From contig CAIUGM010000008.1 of assembly GCA_903898675.1 (NCBI GenBank), forward strand, positions 94,621-158,620: a DNA stretch of 64,000 nucleotides, in the 5' to 3' direction. The notes under the pieces are model-generated. The model saw only the letters and a program-made list of their open reading frames with translations, was not told the DNA's origin and made no database searches. Position numbers and translations under genes: made by a program. Position 1 is the stretch's first letter. Every line of letters starts with the position of its first letter. Of this stretch, positions 44,017 to 53,262 are shown one piece after another. The DNA comes from an uncultured Verrucomicrobiota bacterium. GTDB lineage: Bacteria; Verrucomicrobiota; Verrucomicrobiia; Opitutales; Opitutaceae.

Positions 44017-45303
44017 TTAAGCCGTGATTTTGATCCCCTTCCGCAGGTAGGTAGGCACATCCAGGTCCTGGCCCTCGAAGAGGTTACGGTCGGTCTTGTC
44101 GAAGGACCCGCGGTTCTCCACCGGTTCGCCCTGGAAGCCGAATTCTTCCTGCTTGGGCTTTTCCGGGTGCACGCCGCCCGCGGCCCGGCCCGCGTCGGCG
44201 GTCGCCGCGGGCTTGACGCTGGTGGGGCTGTCCGGGGTCGACGCGGCGGTCGCGGTGCCCGCCGGCTTGTCGGCCGGTTTCCGGGCCACGGGCTGGGCCA
44301 CCGGCCGGCGCGTGAAATTGCGGCTGCCCAGGTCGGTGGTGCCGATGACACAGATCTCGACCTTGCCCTGCAGGCCCTCGTCGATCGCCGCGCCCATGAC
44401 GACATGGGCCTCGCGGCCGAATTCCTCGGTGATCGCGGTCATCAATTCATTGACCTTCGTGAGGCTGAGATCGGCACCGCCGGTGATGTTCACCAGCAGG
44501 CGGTCGGCCTTGCGGGCATATTCCGGCGTGTGCAGCAACGGGCACTGCTTGAGATCCTCGAGCGCGGCCTGCGCCGGGTTTTCGCCCTCGCCCACCCCGA
44601 GGCCGAACAGGGTCTTGCCGCCGCGCTGCTGGAACACCTGGCGCAGGGCGGTGAAATCGACGTTGATCAGGCCGGTGCGGGACAGCATCCCCCAGATGGA
44701 TTTGACGCCCCGGCCGATCCACTCGTCGGCGCGGGCAAAAGAGTCCAGCACGCTGGTCTGCTCGGTGCCTTCCTGCAGCAGCATGTCATTCGCGAGCGGG
44801 ATGACGGCATCACACACCCGGCGCAGCTCGGCCAGGGCTTCCTCGGCCTGCTTGCGGCGGCGGCCGCCCTCGAAACTGAAGGGCAGCGTGACAAACGCGA
44901 TGACCACCGCGCCCGCCTCCGCGGCGAGTTCGGCCACCACCGGGGCGGCGCCGGAGCCCGTGCCGCCGCCGAGACCGGCGACGATGAACACGAGGTCGGT
45001 GTCCTTGACGATCTCGGCGATCTTGTCGGCGTCGGCCTCCGCGGCCTTGCGGCCGAGCTCGGGGTCGCCGCCGGCGCTGAGGCCGCGGGTGAGCGAGGTG
45101 CCGATAAGGATCTTGTCCTGCACCGGCGAGGTGCCGAGCGCCTTGAAGTCGGTGTTGATGACGGCCAGCTGGAGCCGGTCGAGATTCTCCATCTTGAGGC
45201 GGTCCACGGCGTTCGAGCCGCCGCCGCCCACGCCGACGAGCTTGATGCCGACGTTGCGGTCGGCGAGAGCCTCGAGCGGCAGTTCATTCGGGGTCAGGTC
45301 CAT
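44017..45303 (-). CDS. ftsZ: Cell division protein FtsZ
   Basis: 428 aa tubulin-like GTPase that forms the Z ring. GTP-binding VGVGGGGSNAVDRL and signature AGLGGGTGSGAAPVV, synergy region LRRVCDAVIPLANDML, and T7-loop INVDFTALRQVF. A long variable linker rich in Pro, Ala and Thr (about residues 310-400) leads to the conserved C-terminal peptide LDVPTYLRKG, which binds FtsA. Last gene of the dcw cluster proper, 6 bases after ftsA. Confidence 0.97.
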   Translation of the reverse strand: MDLTPNELPLEALADRNVGIKLVGVGGGGSNAVDRLKMENLDRLQLAVINTDFKALGTSPVQDKILIGTSLTRGLSAGGDPELGRKAAEADADKIAEIVKDTDLVFIVAGLGGGTGSGAAPVVAELAAEAGAVVIAFVTLPFSFEGGRRRKQAEEALAELRRVCDAVIPLANDMLLQEGTEQTSVLDSFARADEWIGRGVKSIWGMLSRTGLINVDFTALRQVFQQRGGKTLFGLGVGEGENPAQAALEDLKQCPLLHTPEYARKADRLLVNITGGADLSLTKVNELMTAITEEFGREAHVVMGAAIDEGLQGKVEICVIGTTDLGSRNFTRRPVAQPVARKPADKPAGTATAASTPDSPTSVKPAATADAGRAAGGVHPEKPKQEEFGFQGEPVENRGSFDKTDRNLFEGQDLDVPTYLRKGIKITA

Positions 45304-45309
45304 GGGTCG

Positions 45310-46524
45310 TCAGGTGCTGAAGATGCGGGTCAGGTTGCTCAGGAGGCCGGTCTTGCGCCGCGCGGGCACGGCATGCTCGTGCGCGGCGCGCAGGCCGAAC
45401 TGGAAGACGCCCAGCACGGTGCTGAACATCGGGTCCTTCAACTCGTCCTTGACCCACGCCGGCGCCTCGCCGCGGCGGGCCGGGAGGCCGAAGACGCGGG
45501 TGGCCGCCTCCTCGAGCCCGGGGAGCTTGGCGGTGCCGCCGGTGAGAATGATGCCGGCGCCGCAGTGCTCGGGGAGAAACGCGTTGCCCAGCTTGTGCTT
45601 CAGTACCTCGAGCAGCTCGAGGGTGCGCGCGGCTGCGATGGTCTCGATCGCCAGCTTCGGAATCTGGCGGTCGCCAAAGGAGGCGTCGCCGTTCAACCAC
45701 ACCTTGTCGGCCTTGTCGCGCGTCTGGACCATGCCCCGGGCGTGGCGCAGCTTGAGCAGCTCCGCCTGGGCGGGCGTCACGCGCAGGCCGATGCTGAGAT
45801 CGTTCGTGAGGTGGTCGCCGGCAACCGGCAGCGTGCCCGTGACGAGCACGTGGCCGTCGCGATAGAGCACGTAATCCGTCACACCCTTGCCGATGTCGAT
45901 GACCAGCGCGCCCTGCGCGCGTTCCTCGGCGGTGGTGAGCAGCGAGCCGTTGGCGAGGCTGGCCAGGACCAGTTCGCGGACCTCAAGATGGTAGCCGCCG
46001 ACGACGTGGATGTTGTCACTGACCTTGCCCTCGTGCCCGTGGACGATCCAGTAAGCGATCTCCAGGCGGCGGCCGGACAAATGCTCGGCGTCCGGCACGG
46101 CGCGGCCGTCGAGCCGGAACGGCCGGCGGATCTCGTGGATGCGCGAGCGGCCGGCGGGCAGCTCCTTTTCCTTGGCGAGCTCGCAGACGGTGGCGATGTC
46201 GAGGGCGGTCACCGTGTTGTCGGCGGATTTCACGTTGACCGACGCCTCGCTGTAAAATCCGTCGAGGTGGCCGCCGGTCTGTGCGAGCCACACCTCCTCG
46301 ATGCGCGCCCCAGCGCGCTTCTCCGCCATCTCCAGCGCGTGGTGGGTCGCCTCGCAAGCCGCCTTGTAGTCGACGACCTCGCCCTTCATGACGCCGCGCG
46401 CAGGGGCGACGCCGACGCCGATGATGTTGAGGCTGCGGCCGCGGGCGATTTCGCCCACGAGCACCGCAATTTTGCCGGTGCCGATTTCGACGGCGCCGAT
46501 GATTCTGCTGCTGTTAGAGATCAC
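45310..46524 (-). CDS. ftsA: Cell division protein FtsA
   Basis: 404 aa actin-like ATPase that tethers FtsZ to the membrane. Phosphate 1 motif GAVEIGTGKIAVLVGEI, 1C domain with RGVMKGEVVDYKAACEATHH, phosphate 2 VIDIGKGVTDYVLYRDGHVL (usual D.G...T), adenosine motif GIILTGGTAKLPGLEEAA. The extreme C-terminus (RRKTGLLSNLTRIFST) is an amphipathic, basic membrane-binding helix. Its start overlaps the ftsQ stop by 11 bases. Confidence 0.95.
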   Translation of the reverse strand: MISNSSRIIGAVEIGTGKIAVLVGEIARGRSLNIIGVGVAPARGVMKGEVVDYKAACEATHHALEMAEKRAGARIEEVWLAQTGGHLDGFYSEASVNVKSADNTVTALDIATVCELAKEKELPAGRSRIHEIRRPFRLDGRAVPDAEHLSGRRLEIAYWIVHGHEGKVSDNIHVVGGYHLEVRELVLASLANGSLLTTAEERAQGALVIDIGKGVTDYVLYRDGHVLVTGTLPVAGDHLTNDLSIGLRVTPAQAELLKLRHARGMVQTRDKADKVWLNGDASFGDRQIPKLAIETIAAARTLELLEVLKHKLGNAFLPEHCGAGIILTGGTAKLPGLEEAATRVFGLPARRGEAPAWVKDELKDPMFSTVLGVFQFGLRAAHEHAVPARRKTGLLSNLTRIFST

Positions 46525-47491
46525 GTTTAACTTTCCGTTGCGTTGGTTGGATTGAAAGACCTTGGGCCGGCATCCGCGCCAGCTCGTCGGGAGTGTTCTG
46601 CAGCTTCACCGGCACCTGCCCCTCGAGGGCGAGGTTGACCGACAGGAGCGTGGGCTCGGGCAGCACCCGCACCCGGTCGATCACGTAGTCGAGCTGGGCG
46701 ATCTGCTTGAAGAAATCACGCTTCCGGCTGAAGACGATCTCCGGGATGTCCTGCGCCTTCACCACGATCTCATCGCTCTGGGCCAGCCGCGCCAGCGAGA
46801 CGACAAGCCATTCGCGGTAGAGGTGCGGGGCCTGCAACTGGGCGGTGGACAGCAGGGTCGAGACGTCGGCCATGCCGGCGATCGGCTCGTAACCGCGGGC
46901 GGACCTGACCAGCCGGACACCATCCAGCCACGGCAGGCTGGCGAGCATCTGCTTGTCGTAATTGAGGCCATCGTAAACCACGCCGTCCTTGGCCACGAGC
47001 AGTTGCCGCGTCGTGCCATCGGCCTCGCTCGCCTGCAGGCGGGCCACCGGGGTCCGTTCCTGCAAGGTGACCACCAGGGTGTCGGGAAAGCTCCGGGTCA
47101 GCACGGCCACGCGCACCTGGCCTGTCAAAAGCAGCCGGTCGCGCAAGGCGGGCAGGTCGACCGCCATCAGGCTGGCCGACTTGGGCAGGGCGAGGACGCC
47201 GGCGACCCATTTCTGGGTCAACACCCCGTCGGTGATGAGCACCACGTCGCGCACCGGCTCGCTGTGCACGGCGGTCGCGAGGGCGGCGCGATCGGTTTCC
47301 CAGGAATGCACCACCACGTAGGTGGACCAGGCGGCGGCGGCGGCGAGGGTCAGCAGCGTGCCGACCTTGAGCCACTCGAGCTGCTGGCGCCGGCGGCCCT
47401 GGCGCGACATCGCGAGCGGCTTCACCTCCTGGCGGATATTTCGCCAGGAACGGCCCGGGGGCTCGGAGGTGGGTGGTTCAGCCGGATTCAT
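46514..47491 (-). CDS. ftsQ: Cell division protein FtsQ/DivIB
   Basis: 325 aa bitopic membrane protein. A basic cytoplasmic N-terminus (AMSRQGRRRQQLEWLKV) is followed by one transmembrane helix (VGTLLTLAAAAAWSTYVVVH, about residues 43-62). Then comes a periplasmic POTRA and beta domain with VAVLTRSFPDTLVVTLQERT, the conserved R.FPdtl.v.v.Er.P motif. FtsQ links early and late divisome proteins. The ATG overlaps the ddl stop by four bases (ATGA). Confidence 0.88.
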   Translation of the reverse strand: MNPAEPPTSEPPGRSWRNIRQEVKPLAMSRQGRRRQQLEWLKVGTLLTLAAAAAWSTYVVVHSWETDRAALATAVHSEPVRDVVLITDGVLTQKWVAGVLALPKSASLMAVDLPALRDRLLLTGQVRVAVLTRSFPDTLVVTLQERTPVARLQASEADGTTRQLLVAKDGVVYDGLNYDKQMLASLPWLDGVRLVRSARGYEPIAGMADVSTLLSTAQLQAPHLYREWLVVSLARLAQSDEIVVKAQDIPEIVFSRKRDFFKQIAQLDYVIDRVRVLPEPTLLSVNLALEGQVPVKLQNTPDELARMPAQGLSIQPTQRKVKRDL

Positions 47492-48420
47492 GGGCGCAAG
47501 GTGGTCGCCAGCTGGAACCGTTCCACGGCGGGTGCGACCAGTTCGCGACACAGGGCGATAAAATCCAGTCCCACACAGCGCGCGCTCATCGGCAGCAGGC
47601 TGGTCTCCTTCATGCCGGGCAGCGTGTTGATTTCCAGCAAATACAATTCGCCCTCGTTCGAGAGCATGAAGTCGATGCGCGCGTAATCGCGGCAGCCGCA
47701 CGCCGCGAAGGCGGTCTCGGCCAGGGCCCGGACCTGCGCCGAGAGTTCCTCGGAAATCTGCGCGGGGGCGATATACTCGGTCAGGCCCTTGGTGTACTTG
47801 CTCGTGTAGTCGAACACGCCCGACTTGGGCACGATCTCGACCACGCCCATCGCGCGGCCCCGCAGCAGACCGACCGTCAGCTCCCGGCCGAGGATCCGCT
47901 CCTCGGCGACCCATTCGCCCGAGCGGATGCCGCCCAGCGCGATCTCCAGGCCCACCTTGGAGGAAACAATCTGCAACCCCACGCTGCTGCCCTGGCGGTT
48001 TGGCTTGAGCACGACCTGGTCGCCCAGCTCGGCCGAAAGCGCGGCGGCGGTGGGCTTGGCGGTCGCCAGGAAACACCGGCCCGGCGCCACCGGCACGCCC
48101 ATGGCGGAAACCGCGAGGCGGGTCCGCCACTTGTCAAAGCAGAGCTCGCTGGCCCGCGCGTCGGCGCTGCCGTAGGCAAAACCGCCGGCATCAAGCAGGC
48201 GCTGCATGCCGCCGTCCTCGCCGAAGGTGCCGGGTTGGACGATGCAGACGACGTGCGTGGCGGGATCGAGGCCGGCCGGCAGGGCATCCTGGTCGAGGAG
48301 GAAGAGCTGCGTGGGATAGGAATAAGCCATGGCCTGGGCCACGGCCTTGCCGGACGCGAGCGAGACGTCGCGCTCCGCCGAGGTTCCCCCGCAAAACACT
48401 GCAATCACCGGATCGCTCAT
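47488..48420 (-). CDS. ddl: D-alanine-D-alanine ligase
   Basis: 310 aa ATP-grasp enzyme that joins two D-Ala for the UDP-MurNAc pentapeptide. N-terminal VFCGGTSAERDVSLASG (usual GG.S.E.EVSL.S), LVLKPNRQGSSVGLQI (lid, K-P..QGSS.G), ELTVGLLRGRAMGVVEIVPK, and C-terminal DYARIDFMLSNEGELYLLEI with NTLPGMKETSLLP. The long upstream frame to 48513 was trimmed to the ATG giving MSDPVIAVFCGG. It lies between murCB and ftsQ in the cluster. Confidence 0.95.
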   Translation of the reverse strand: MSDPVIAVFCGGTSAERDVSLASGKAVAQAMAYSYPTQLFLLDQDALPAGLDPATHVVCIVQPGTFGEDGGMQRLLDAGGFAYGSADARASELCFDKWRTRLAVSAMGVPVAPGRCFLATAKPTAAALSAELGDQVVLKPNRQGSSVGLQIVSSKVGLEIALGGIRSGEWVAEERILGRELTVGLLRGRAMGVVEIVPKSGVFDYTSKYTKGLTEYIAPAQISEELSAQVRALAETAFAACGCRDYARIDFMLSNEGELYLLEINTLPGMKETSLLPMSARCVGLDFIALCRELVAPAVERFQLATTLRP

Positions 48421-48463
48421 AAAAATTTCCTCCGCGCCCCTGCGCTGACGGATTGGAGTCGGG

Positions 48464-50839
48464 TCACAGCACGTCCCTCCATTCCTGTCCGTAGAGCAGC
48501 ACCTCGGGCTCAAGGTCGATGCCCCGCGCGCTCTTCACCCGGGCGCGGATCTTGCGGACGAGGCCGATGATGTCAGCACTGGTCGCGTGGCCGCGGTTGA
48601 CGATGAAATTGGCGTGCACCGGCGAGACCTCGGCATCCCCCACCCGCTCGCCCTTCAGCCCGGCCTCGTCGATCAACCGCCCGGCGGACGTGCCCGGCGG
48701 GTTCTTGAAGATGCAGCCGGCGCTGGGCTCGCGCGGCTGGGATTCCACGCGCTTCTTCTGGTACACATCGATCTGCCGCCGGATGTCGGTCGCCGCGGCG
48801 CTGGCCGCGGGCTTGAGGCCGGCGCCCAGCGCGATGGCTTCCTGCAATTCCGCACAGTGCCGGTAGTCGACGTGCATCTCGGATTTTTTCATCACGTGCA
48901 GTTCGCCCTGCAGGGTCATCAGGTGAACCTCCTCCACCACGTCGAACATCCAGCCGCCCATTGCGCCGGCGTTCATGCGCAGCGCGCCGCCGACGGAGCC
49001 GGGAATCCCCTCGAGAAATTCAAAGCCCTGCAGGCCCGCCTTGGTCGCAAGGCCGCAAAGATTTTTCAACCGCAGCCCCGCGCCGGCCCAGACACGTCCG
49101 TCCGGCTGCACCTCGAATTTCTGCCAGTGCTGATGCCCGAGGCTGACGACCAGTCCGTCGACACCGTGGTCGGGAATGATCAGGTTGGAACCGCGCCCGA
49201 GCAGCAGCACCGGCAGGTTGCGCCGGTGGGCGGCGAGCAGCAGCTGGCGCAGATCCTCCGCCGTCGCCGGCTCGGCGTAAACCCGGGCGGGACCGCCGAC
49301 CCGCATCGTGGTCTTCGGGCCCAGCAGCTCGTGCTCGGTCAGCTTGGTTTCCGCCCCAAGGTGCATCCGCGCGGCCGCGACAAACTCGTTCCAGCCCGCC
49401 TCGCGTGTCTCCGCGGCCTTGAGCGCCGCGACAAAATTCCTCGCCGCCTGCTCGATGTCGCCCGCGCCGACAAAGGCCAGCGTGTCGCCGGGGAGCAACG
49501 CCGCCTTGAGCGCCACCAGCAAGCCGGCGTCGTTGCCCGGCAAATAGGTCACATGCGGCTCGGCCCCGTTTTTTTTCAGTTCCGCATAGATGTCGGCGGA
49601 CGTGCCACCCGCCACCGGCGACTCACTGGCGGCATAGACATCCATCAGGAAAAGACTGTCGGCCCCCGCGAGCGCCGCGGCGAACTCCGCCTTGAACTGC
49701 GCGGTGCGTGTGTAGCGGTGGGGCTGAAAGACCACGACCAGCCGGCCGGTCGCCGCGCGGCGCAGGCTGCCGAGCAGGGCGCGAATTTCTGTCGGGTGAT
49801 GCGCATAATCCTCATAAACCCTGATAGAGGCGGCGTGCAGCAGCGTCTGCCGGCGGCGCACGCCCGCAAAATTCCCCAGCGACTGCGCGTCGATCGCCGC
49901 GCCCATGAACTGCGCGGCAGCGAGCGCCGCGGTGGCATTGCCCGCGTTGAAATCGCCCCGCGCGCGGACCTGCGCCTGCTTGAGGGCAAAGCGTCCGCCG
50001 AGGTCGAGCGTCAGGCCGGACTCCGTTTCCCGCACCGCCTGCAACTGATATTCGCCGGTGCGCCCGAAGGTGAGGGTCGATGCCGGCCTCCGGACAGTGT
50101 CGGCCGGGCGCGACGGGACGGGGCGCTCCATCAGCCGCGAGGTGATCCGCGCCGACAGCGCGCAGGCATCGCTGGTGAAAACCGCGCCCTTGGTCCGCGC
50201 AAACAGCGCGGCAAACGCGGCCTCGAGGTCGGCCAGTTTGGCGTAATGGTCCGCGTGGTCCCAGTCGAGATTCACCGCCACGGTCACCTCGGGCGCAAAG
50301 CCGTCGATCGTGCCGTCGCTCTCATCGACTTCCGCCACCACCCACTCGCTTGTGCTGGCGCGCGCAGGCGGCAGCCCCGGTCCGCCCGCGTCCGGGTCCT
50401 GGAACAATCCGCCCAAAATCCAGCCGCAGGGAAAATCCGCCCGCTGCAGCGCGGTGATCAACATCGCCGTGGTGGTCGTCTTGCCGTGCGAGCCGACGAC
50501 CGCCAGGAGTTTTTTGCCCTTCAGCACCTCCGCCAGCATCTCGCCGCGGCGCACCTGCGGCAGCGCCCGGGCCGCGGCCGCGCGGCGCGTGGAGTGCGCC
50601 GGGGGAATCGCGGAGGAAAAGACCACCAGTTCCGCCTCGGCCGGCAGGGCGCTCACAACCTGCAGGCCCGCGCGCTCGAGCAGTTCGCGCACGGCGGGAT
50701 TCCAGCCGTCATCCTCGCCGGTGACGCAAAACCCGAGCTGCGCCAGGTAGACGCCGAGCGGGGCCAGGCCCATGCCGCCGGCGCCGAGGAGATGCACGCG
50801 GGCCGCTTCCCGGCCAAAAACTTTCGGCGGCACGGTCAT
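48464..50839 (-). CDS. murCB: MurC-MurB fusion (UDP-MurNAc-L-Ala ligase + UDP-MurNAc reductase)
   Basis: 791 aa fused enzyme. Residues 1 to about 475 are MurC: N-terminal HLLGAGGMGLAPLGVYLAQL, P-loop VVGSHGKTTTTAMLI, EVDESDGTIDGFAPEV, VNLDWDHADHY and YEDYAHHPTEIRALL. Residues about 495-791 are type I MurB, an FAD enzyme: NLPVLLLGRGSNLIIPDHGV, FEFLEGIPGSVGGALRMNAG, then PSAGCIFKNPPGTSAGRLID and the Glu region LEPEVLLYG. The FAD-site residue that is Ser229 in E. coli MurB (proton donor) is Cys here (GCIFKNP). MurB acts just before MurC in the pathway, so fusion joins consecutive steps. It overlaps murG by four bases. Confidence 0.94.
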   Translation of the reverse strand: MTVPPKVFGREAARVHLLGAGGMGLAPLGVYLAQLGFCVTGEDDGWNPAVRELLERAGLQVVSALPAEAELVVFSSAIPPAHSTRRAAAARALPQVRRGEMLAEVLKGKKLLAVVGSHGKTTTTAMLITALQRADFPCGWILGGLFQDPDAGGPGLPPARASTSEWVVAEVDESDGTIDGFAPEVTVAVNLDWDHADHYAKLADLEAAFAALFARTKGAVFTSDACALSARITSRLMERPVPSRPADTVRRPASTLTFGRTGEYQLQAVRETESGLTLDLGGRFALKQAQVRARGDFNAGNATAALAAAQFMGAAIDAQSLGNFAGVRRRQTLLHAASIRVYEDYAHHPTEIRALLGSLRRAATGRLVVVFQPHRYTRTAQFKAEFAAALAGADSLFLMDVYAASESPVAGGTSADIYAELKKNGAEPHVTYLPGNDAGLLVALKAALLPGDTLAFVGAGDIEQAARNFVAALKAAETREAGWNEFVAAARMHLGAETKLTEHELLGPKTTMRVGGPARVYAEPATAEDLRQLLLAAHRRNLPVLLLGRGSNLIIPDHGVDGLVVSLGHQHWQKFEVQPDGRVWAGAGLRLKNLCGLATKAGLQGFEFLEGIPGSVGGALRMNAGAMGGWMFDVVEEVHLMTLQGELHVMKKSEMHVDYRHCAELQEAIALGAGLKPAASAAATDIRRQIDVYQKKRVESQPREPSAGCIFKNPPGTSAGRLIDEAGLKGERVGDAEVSPVHANFIVNRGHATSADIIGLVRKIRARVKSARGIDLEPEVLLYGQEWRDVL

Positions 50840-51972
50840 GGGACGGAGGGCGCCGGGGCGTGCCGCAGGTGCCGGGCGGGCGGCGTGCCCGCGGCGAGCT
50901 CCTCGAGGTCGTGCACGATCGTCTCGATGCTGTTCTCGTGCGCCATGCGGCGCAGGTTCGCGCGGAATTTATTCAGCAGCCAGTCATTGAAAATAATGTC
51001 CAGCACCTCCTGGCGCAGCGTGGCCAGCAGGGGCTCGCCGATGACCACCCCACCGCCCTGCTGCTCGAAGTACGTCGCGTTGGCCCACTGGTGGTTGTCC
51101 GCGGCGAAGGGAAAGGGAATCAGCACGGCCGGGGTCTCGCAGTGTACCAGCTCGGCGATGGTGCCGGCGCCCGCCCGGCTCAGGACGAGGTCGGCGGCCG
51201 ACATGAGCACGCCCACGCGGTCGGAAAAGGGCTCGAACCAGGCGTGCACCGGGCGGCCGTTCTGGCCGGCCAGATCGCGCCGGCCGGCGGTGCCCTTGCC
51301 CATCCCCGTGACGCAGTAAACCTGGATGCCCTCGAGCGCGAGCGCCGCGAGGTTCTGTTCCACCCACTGGTTGAGCGGCCCCGCACCCTGGCTGCCGCCG
51401 AGGACGACGAGCAGTTTTTGCGTCGGATCGACCCCGAGCTGGGCGCGCGCCACCTCGCGCGGCAGGCGCGCCACCTCGGAACGCACCGGCAGCCCGGTGT
51501 GCCGGACCATGACGCCGCGGATGCCCGGCAGGCGCACGCCGGGCGGCAGATAAAGGCGGTGGGCGACCCGCGAGAGGACCCGCACCGCGCGGCCGGGGAT
51601 GCGGTTTGCCTCGTGCAGCGCGACCGGAATCCCGAGCAACCGGCCCGCCATGACCACGCCAGCGTTGGTGAAGCCGCCGAAGCCGACGATCGCATCAGGC
51701 CGGTGCGTGCGGATGAACTTCAGGCTGAAGAGCAGACCCTGCGTCTGCCGCCAGTGGAAGCGCAGGTGCACATCGGGTCGCCAGCCAAACGGGGCGCTCG
51801 GCACGCGCTCGGCGGCGAGGTGGCAGTATTTCCCGATCAGGCGCGTATCGACCTTCTTCTGGCTGATGAAAAGCGTGACGGTGTGGCCGCGCGCGATAAG
51901 CGCCTCGGCCAGCGCGATGCCGGGCGAGAGGTGGCCGCCGGTGCCGCCGCAGGCGATGACGAACTTACTCAC
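50836..51972 (-). CDS. murG: UDP-GlcNAc:lipid I GlcNAc-transferase MurG
   Basis: 378 aa GT28-family peripheral membrane enzyme that converts lipid I to lipid II. FVIACGGTGGHLSPGIALAE is the N-terminal Gly-rich loop (GGTGGH.fP). ALHEANRIPGRAVRVLSRVA, LVVLGGSQGAGPLNQWVEQN (GGSqGa), LSRAGAGTIAELVHCETPAV and FAADNHQWANATYFEQQGGG are the donor-binding segments. The start is GTG at 51972. The open frame reaching 52122 is translation of an AT-rich repeat and is rejected. Confidence 0.94.
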   Translation of the reverse strand: MSKFVIACGGTGGHLSPGIALAEALIARGHTVTLFISQKKVDTRLIGKYCHLAAERVPSAPFGWRPDVHLRFHWRQTQGLLFSLKFIRTHRPDAIVGFGGFTNAGVVMAGRLLGIPVALHEANRIPGRAVRVLSRVAHRLYLPPGVRLPGIRGVMVRHTGLPVRSEVARLPREVARAQLGVDPTQKLLVVLGGSQGAGPLNQWVEQNLAALALEGIQVYCVTGMGKGTAGRRDLAGQNGRPVHAWFEPFSDRVGVLMSAADLVLSRAGAGTIAELVHCETPAVLIPFPFAADNHQWANATYFEQQGGGVVIGEPLLATLRQEVLDIIFNDWLLNKFRANLRRMAHENSIETIVHDLEELAAGTPPARHLRHAPAPSVP

Positions 51973-51987
51973 GCGAACACCTCCGGT

Positions 51988-52080
51988 GAAAATTCCAAAA
52001 GCCAATCGCCAAAGGCCAAAATCCGGGCTTTCTCCGTTTTGGAATTTATTTGGCCATTGGCCACTGGACTTTGAAATTTT
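51988..52080. repeat. CCAAAGGCCAAAAT/ATTTATTTGGCCATTGGCC inverted repeat in the dcw cluster
   Basis: Left arm AAATTCCAAAAGCCAATCGC, then CAAAGGCCAAA; right arm TTTTGGAATTTATTTGGCCA, then TTGGCCACTGG. It fills the gap between ftsW and murG. Very AT-rich compared with the genes. Confidence 0.85.
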
Positions 52081-52084
52081 GTCT

Positions 52085-53248
52085 TCAAGCGGCCACCTCC
52101 GTGAGGGAACGCCGGCGCACAAGCGGTTTCGGCCGTTCCCAGGTGCGCTGGGTGTTGACGATGACGCCGATGAGCAGGCCCATCAGCAGCAGGTTCGAGC
52201 CGCCCGCGCTGATGAACGGCAGCGCCATGCCCTTCGAGGGCAGCAGGCTCGTGACGACCCCGAGGTTGATCACCGCCTGCAGGCAGATGAGCAGCAGGCA
52301 GCCGGTCACGAGGAGAAACTGGAAGAGGTTGGGCGCGCGCCGCACATGCATGAGGCCCGCGACGAAAATCGTGATGAACAGCGCCACGACCAGCAGCGTG
52401 AAGACGAGGCCCATCTCCTCGCCGAGGATCGCGAAGATGTAATCCGTGTGCGCCTCGGGCAGGAACGCGTTTTGCTGGCGGCCGTTGCCCAGGCCGACGC
52501 CGTCGACGCCGCCAGCCGCGAATGCGAGCAGCGCCTGCCACGGCTGGTAGCCGGTGCCCTGGCGGTTGGCCTCGGGATCGAGGAAGGAAAGCACGCGGGC
52601 GAGCCGCACCGGGTTGTGCATGACCAGCACGACGAAGCCCAGCAGGGCCAGGCCGATGGACGGCAGCAAAAATTTCAGCCGCGCCCCGGCCAGGAAAAGC
52701 AGAATCACGCCGATGGTGCCGATCAGGAACGCCGCGCCGAAATCCGGCTCGACCAGCACGATCAGGGTGAACAGCCCGATCCACGCGGACGGGATCACGA
52801 AGCCGCGCCAGAAATCGTGCAGGCGGCTCTGGTTGAGGGCCAGGTAATGGGCGAGGGAAAACACGAGGGCCAGCTTTGCGAACTCAGACACCTGCAGGCG
52901 GACGCCGCCGAAGCCCAGCCAGCGGCGGCTGCCCTTCACGGTGATGCCGATATGGGGAATGAGCACGATGAGCAGGCCGAAGAGCGCGATGGCGGCGGCA
53001 ATCCACGCCACCTTGCGCAGCTGCTCCAGGTCGGCCATCGACACGCCCCAGCCGGCGCCAATCGCGAGCGCGAGGAAGATGAACTGCTTGTACAGGTAGG
53101 CGTAAGGCCCGCCCTTGATGGGCGAGCTGGCGCTGAAAAGCACAACCAGACCGATGCAGACGAGCGCCGCGACGCAGACAACAATAACGCTCGCGGGAGA
53201 AATCGTGAGAGGTCGGCGGGTAGCGGGGGCGCTCGGCGAACTCACCAT
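52085..53248 (-). CDS. ftsW: Cell division protein FtsW (SEDS glycosyltransferase)
   Basis: 387 aa, about ten transmembrane helices, SEDS family. It polymerises lipid II at the septum together with FtsI. Visible: VVLFSASSPIKGGPYAYLYK, RRWLGFGGVRLQVSEFAKLA (conserved W...G.. ..QPSE, here QVSE), LVEPDFGAAFLIGTIGVILL (PDfG), GYQPWQALLAFAAGGVDGVG (usual GYQ...sl.A...GG..G.G), LPEAHTDYIFAILGEEMGLV (catalytic Asp) and LPFISAGGSNLL. The normally conserved Pro of QPSE is Val here. It lies 14 bases after the LysM gene. Confidence 0.95.
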   Translation of the reverse strand: MVSSPSAPATRRPLTISPASVIVVCVAALVCIGLVVLFSASSPIKGGPYAYLYKQFIFLALAIGAGWGVSMADLEQLRKVAWIAAAIALFGLLIVLIPHIGITVKGSRRWLGFGGVRLQVSEFAKLALVFSLAHYLALNQSRLHDFWRGFVIPSAWIGLFTLIVLVEPDFGAAFLIGTIGVILLFLAGARLKFLLPSIGLALLGFVVLVMHNPVRLARVLSFLDPEANRQGTGYQPWQALLAFAAGGVDGVGLGNGRQQNAFLPEAHTDYIFAILGEEMGLVFTLLVVALFITIFVAGLMHVRRAPNLFQFLLVTGCLLLICLQAVINLGVVTSLLPSKGMALPFISAGGSNLLLMGLLIGVIVNTQRTWERPKPLVRRRSLTEVAA

Positions 53249-53262
53249 GGTGGCGACGGCGT

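Noticed and set aside
51973..52122. 50-residue N-terminal extension of murG
   Set aside because: It is translation of the AT-rich CCAAAGGCC repeat and the end of ftsW; the GGTGGH domain begins right after the GTG at 51972.
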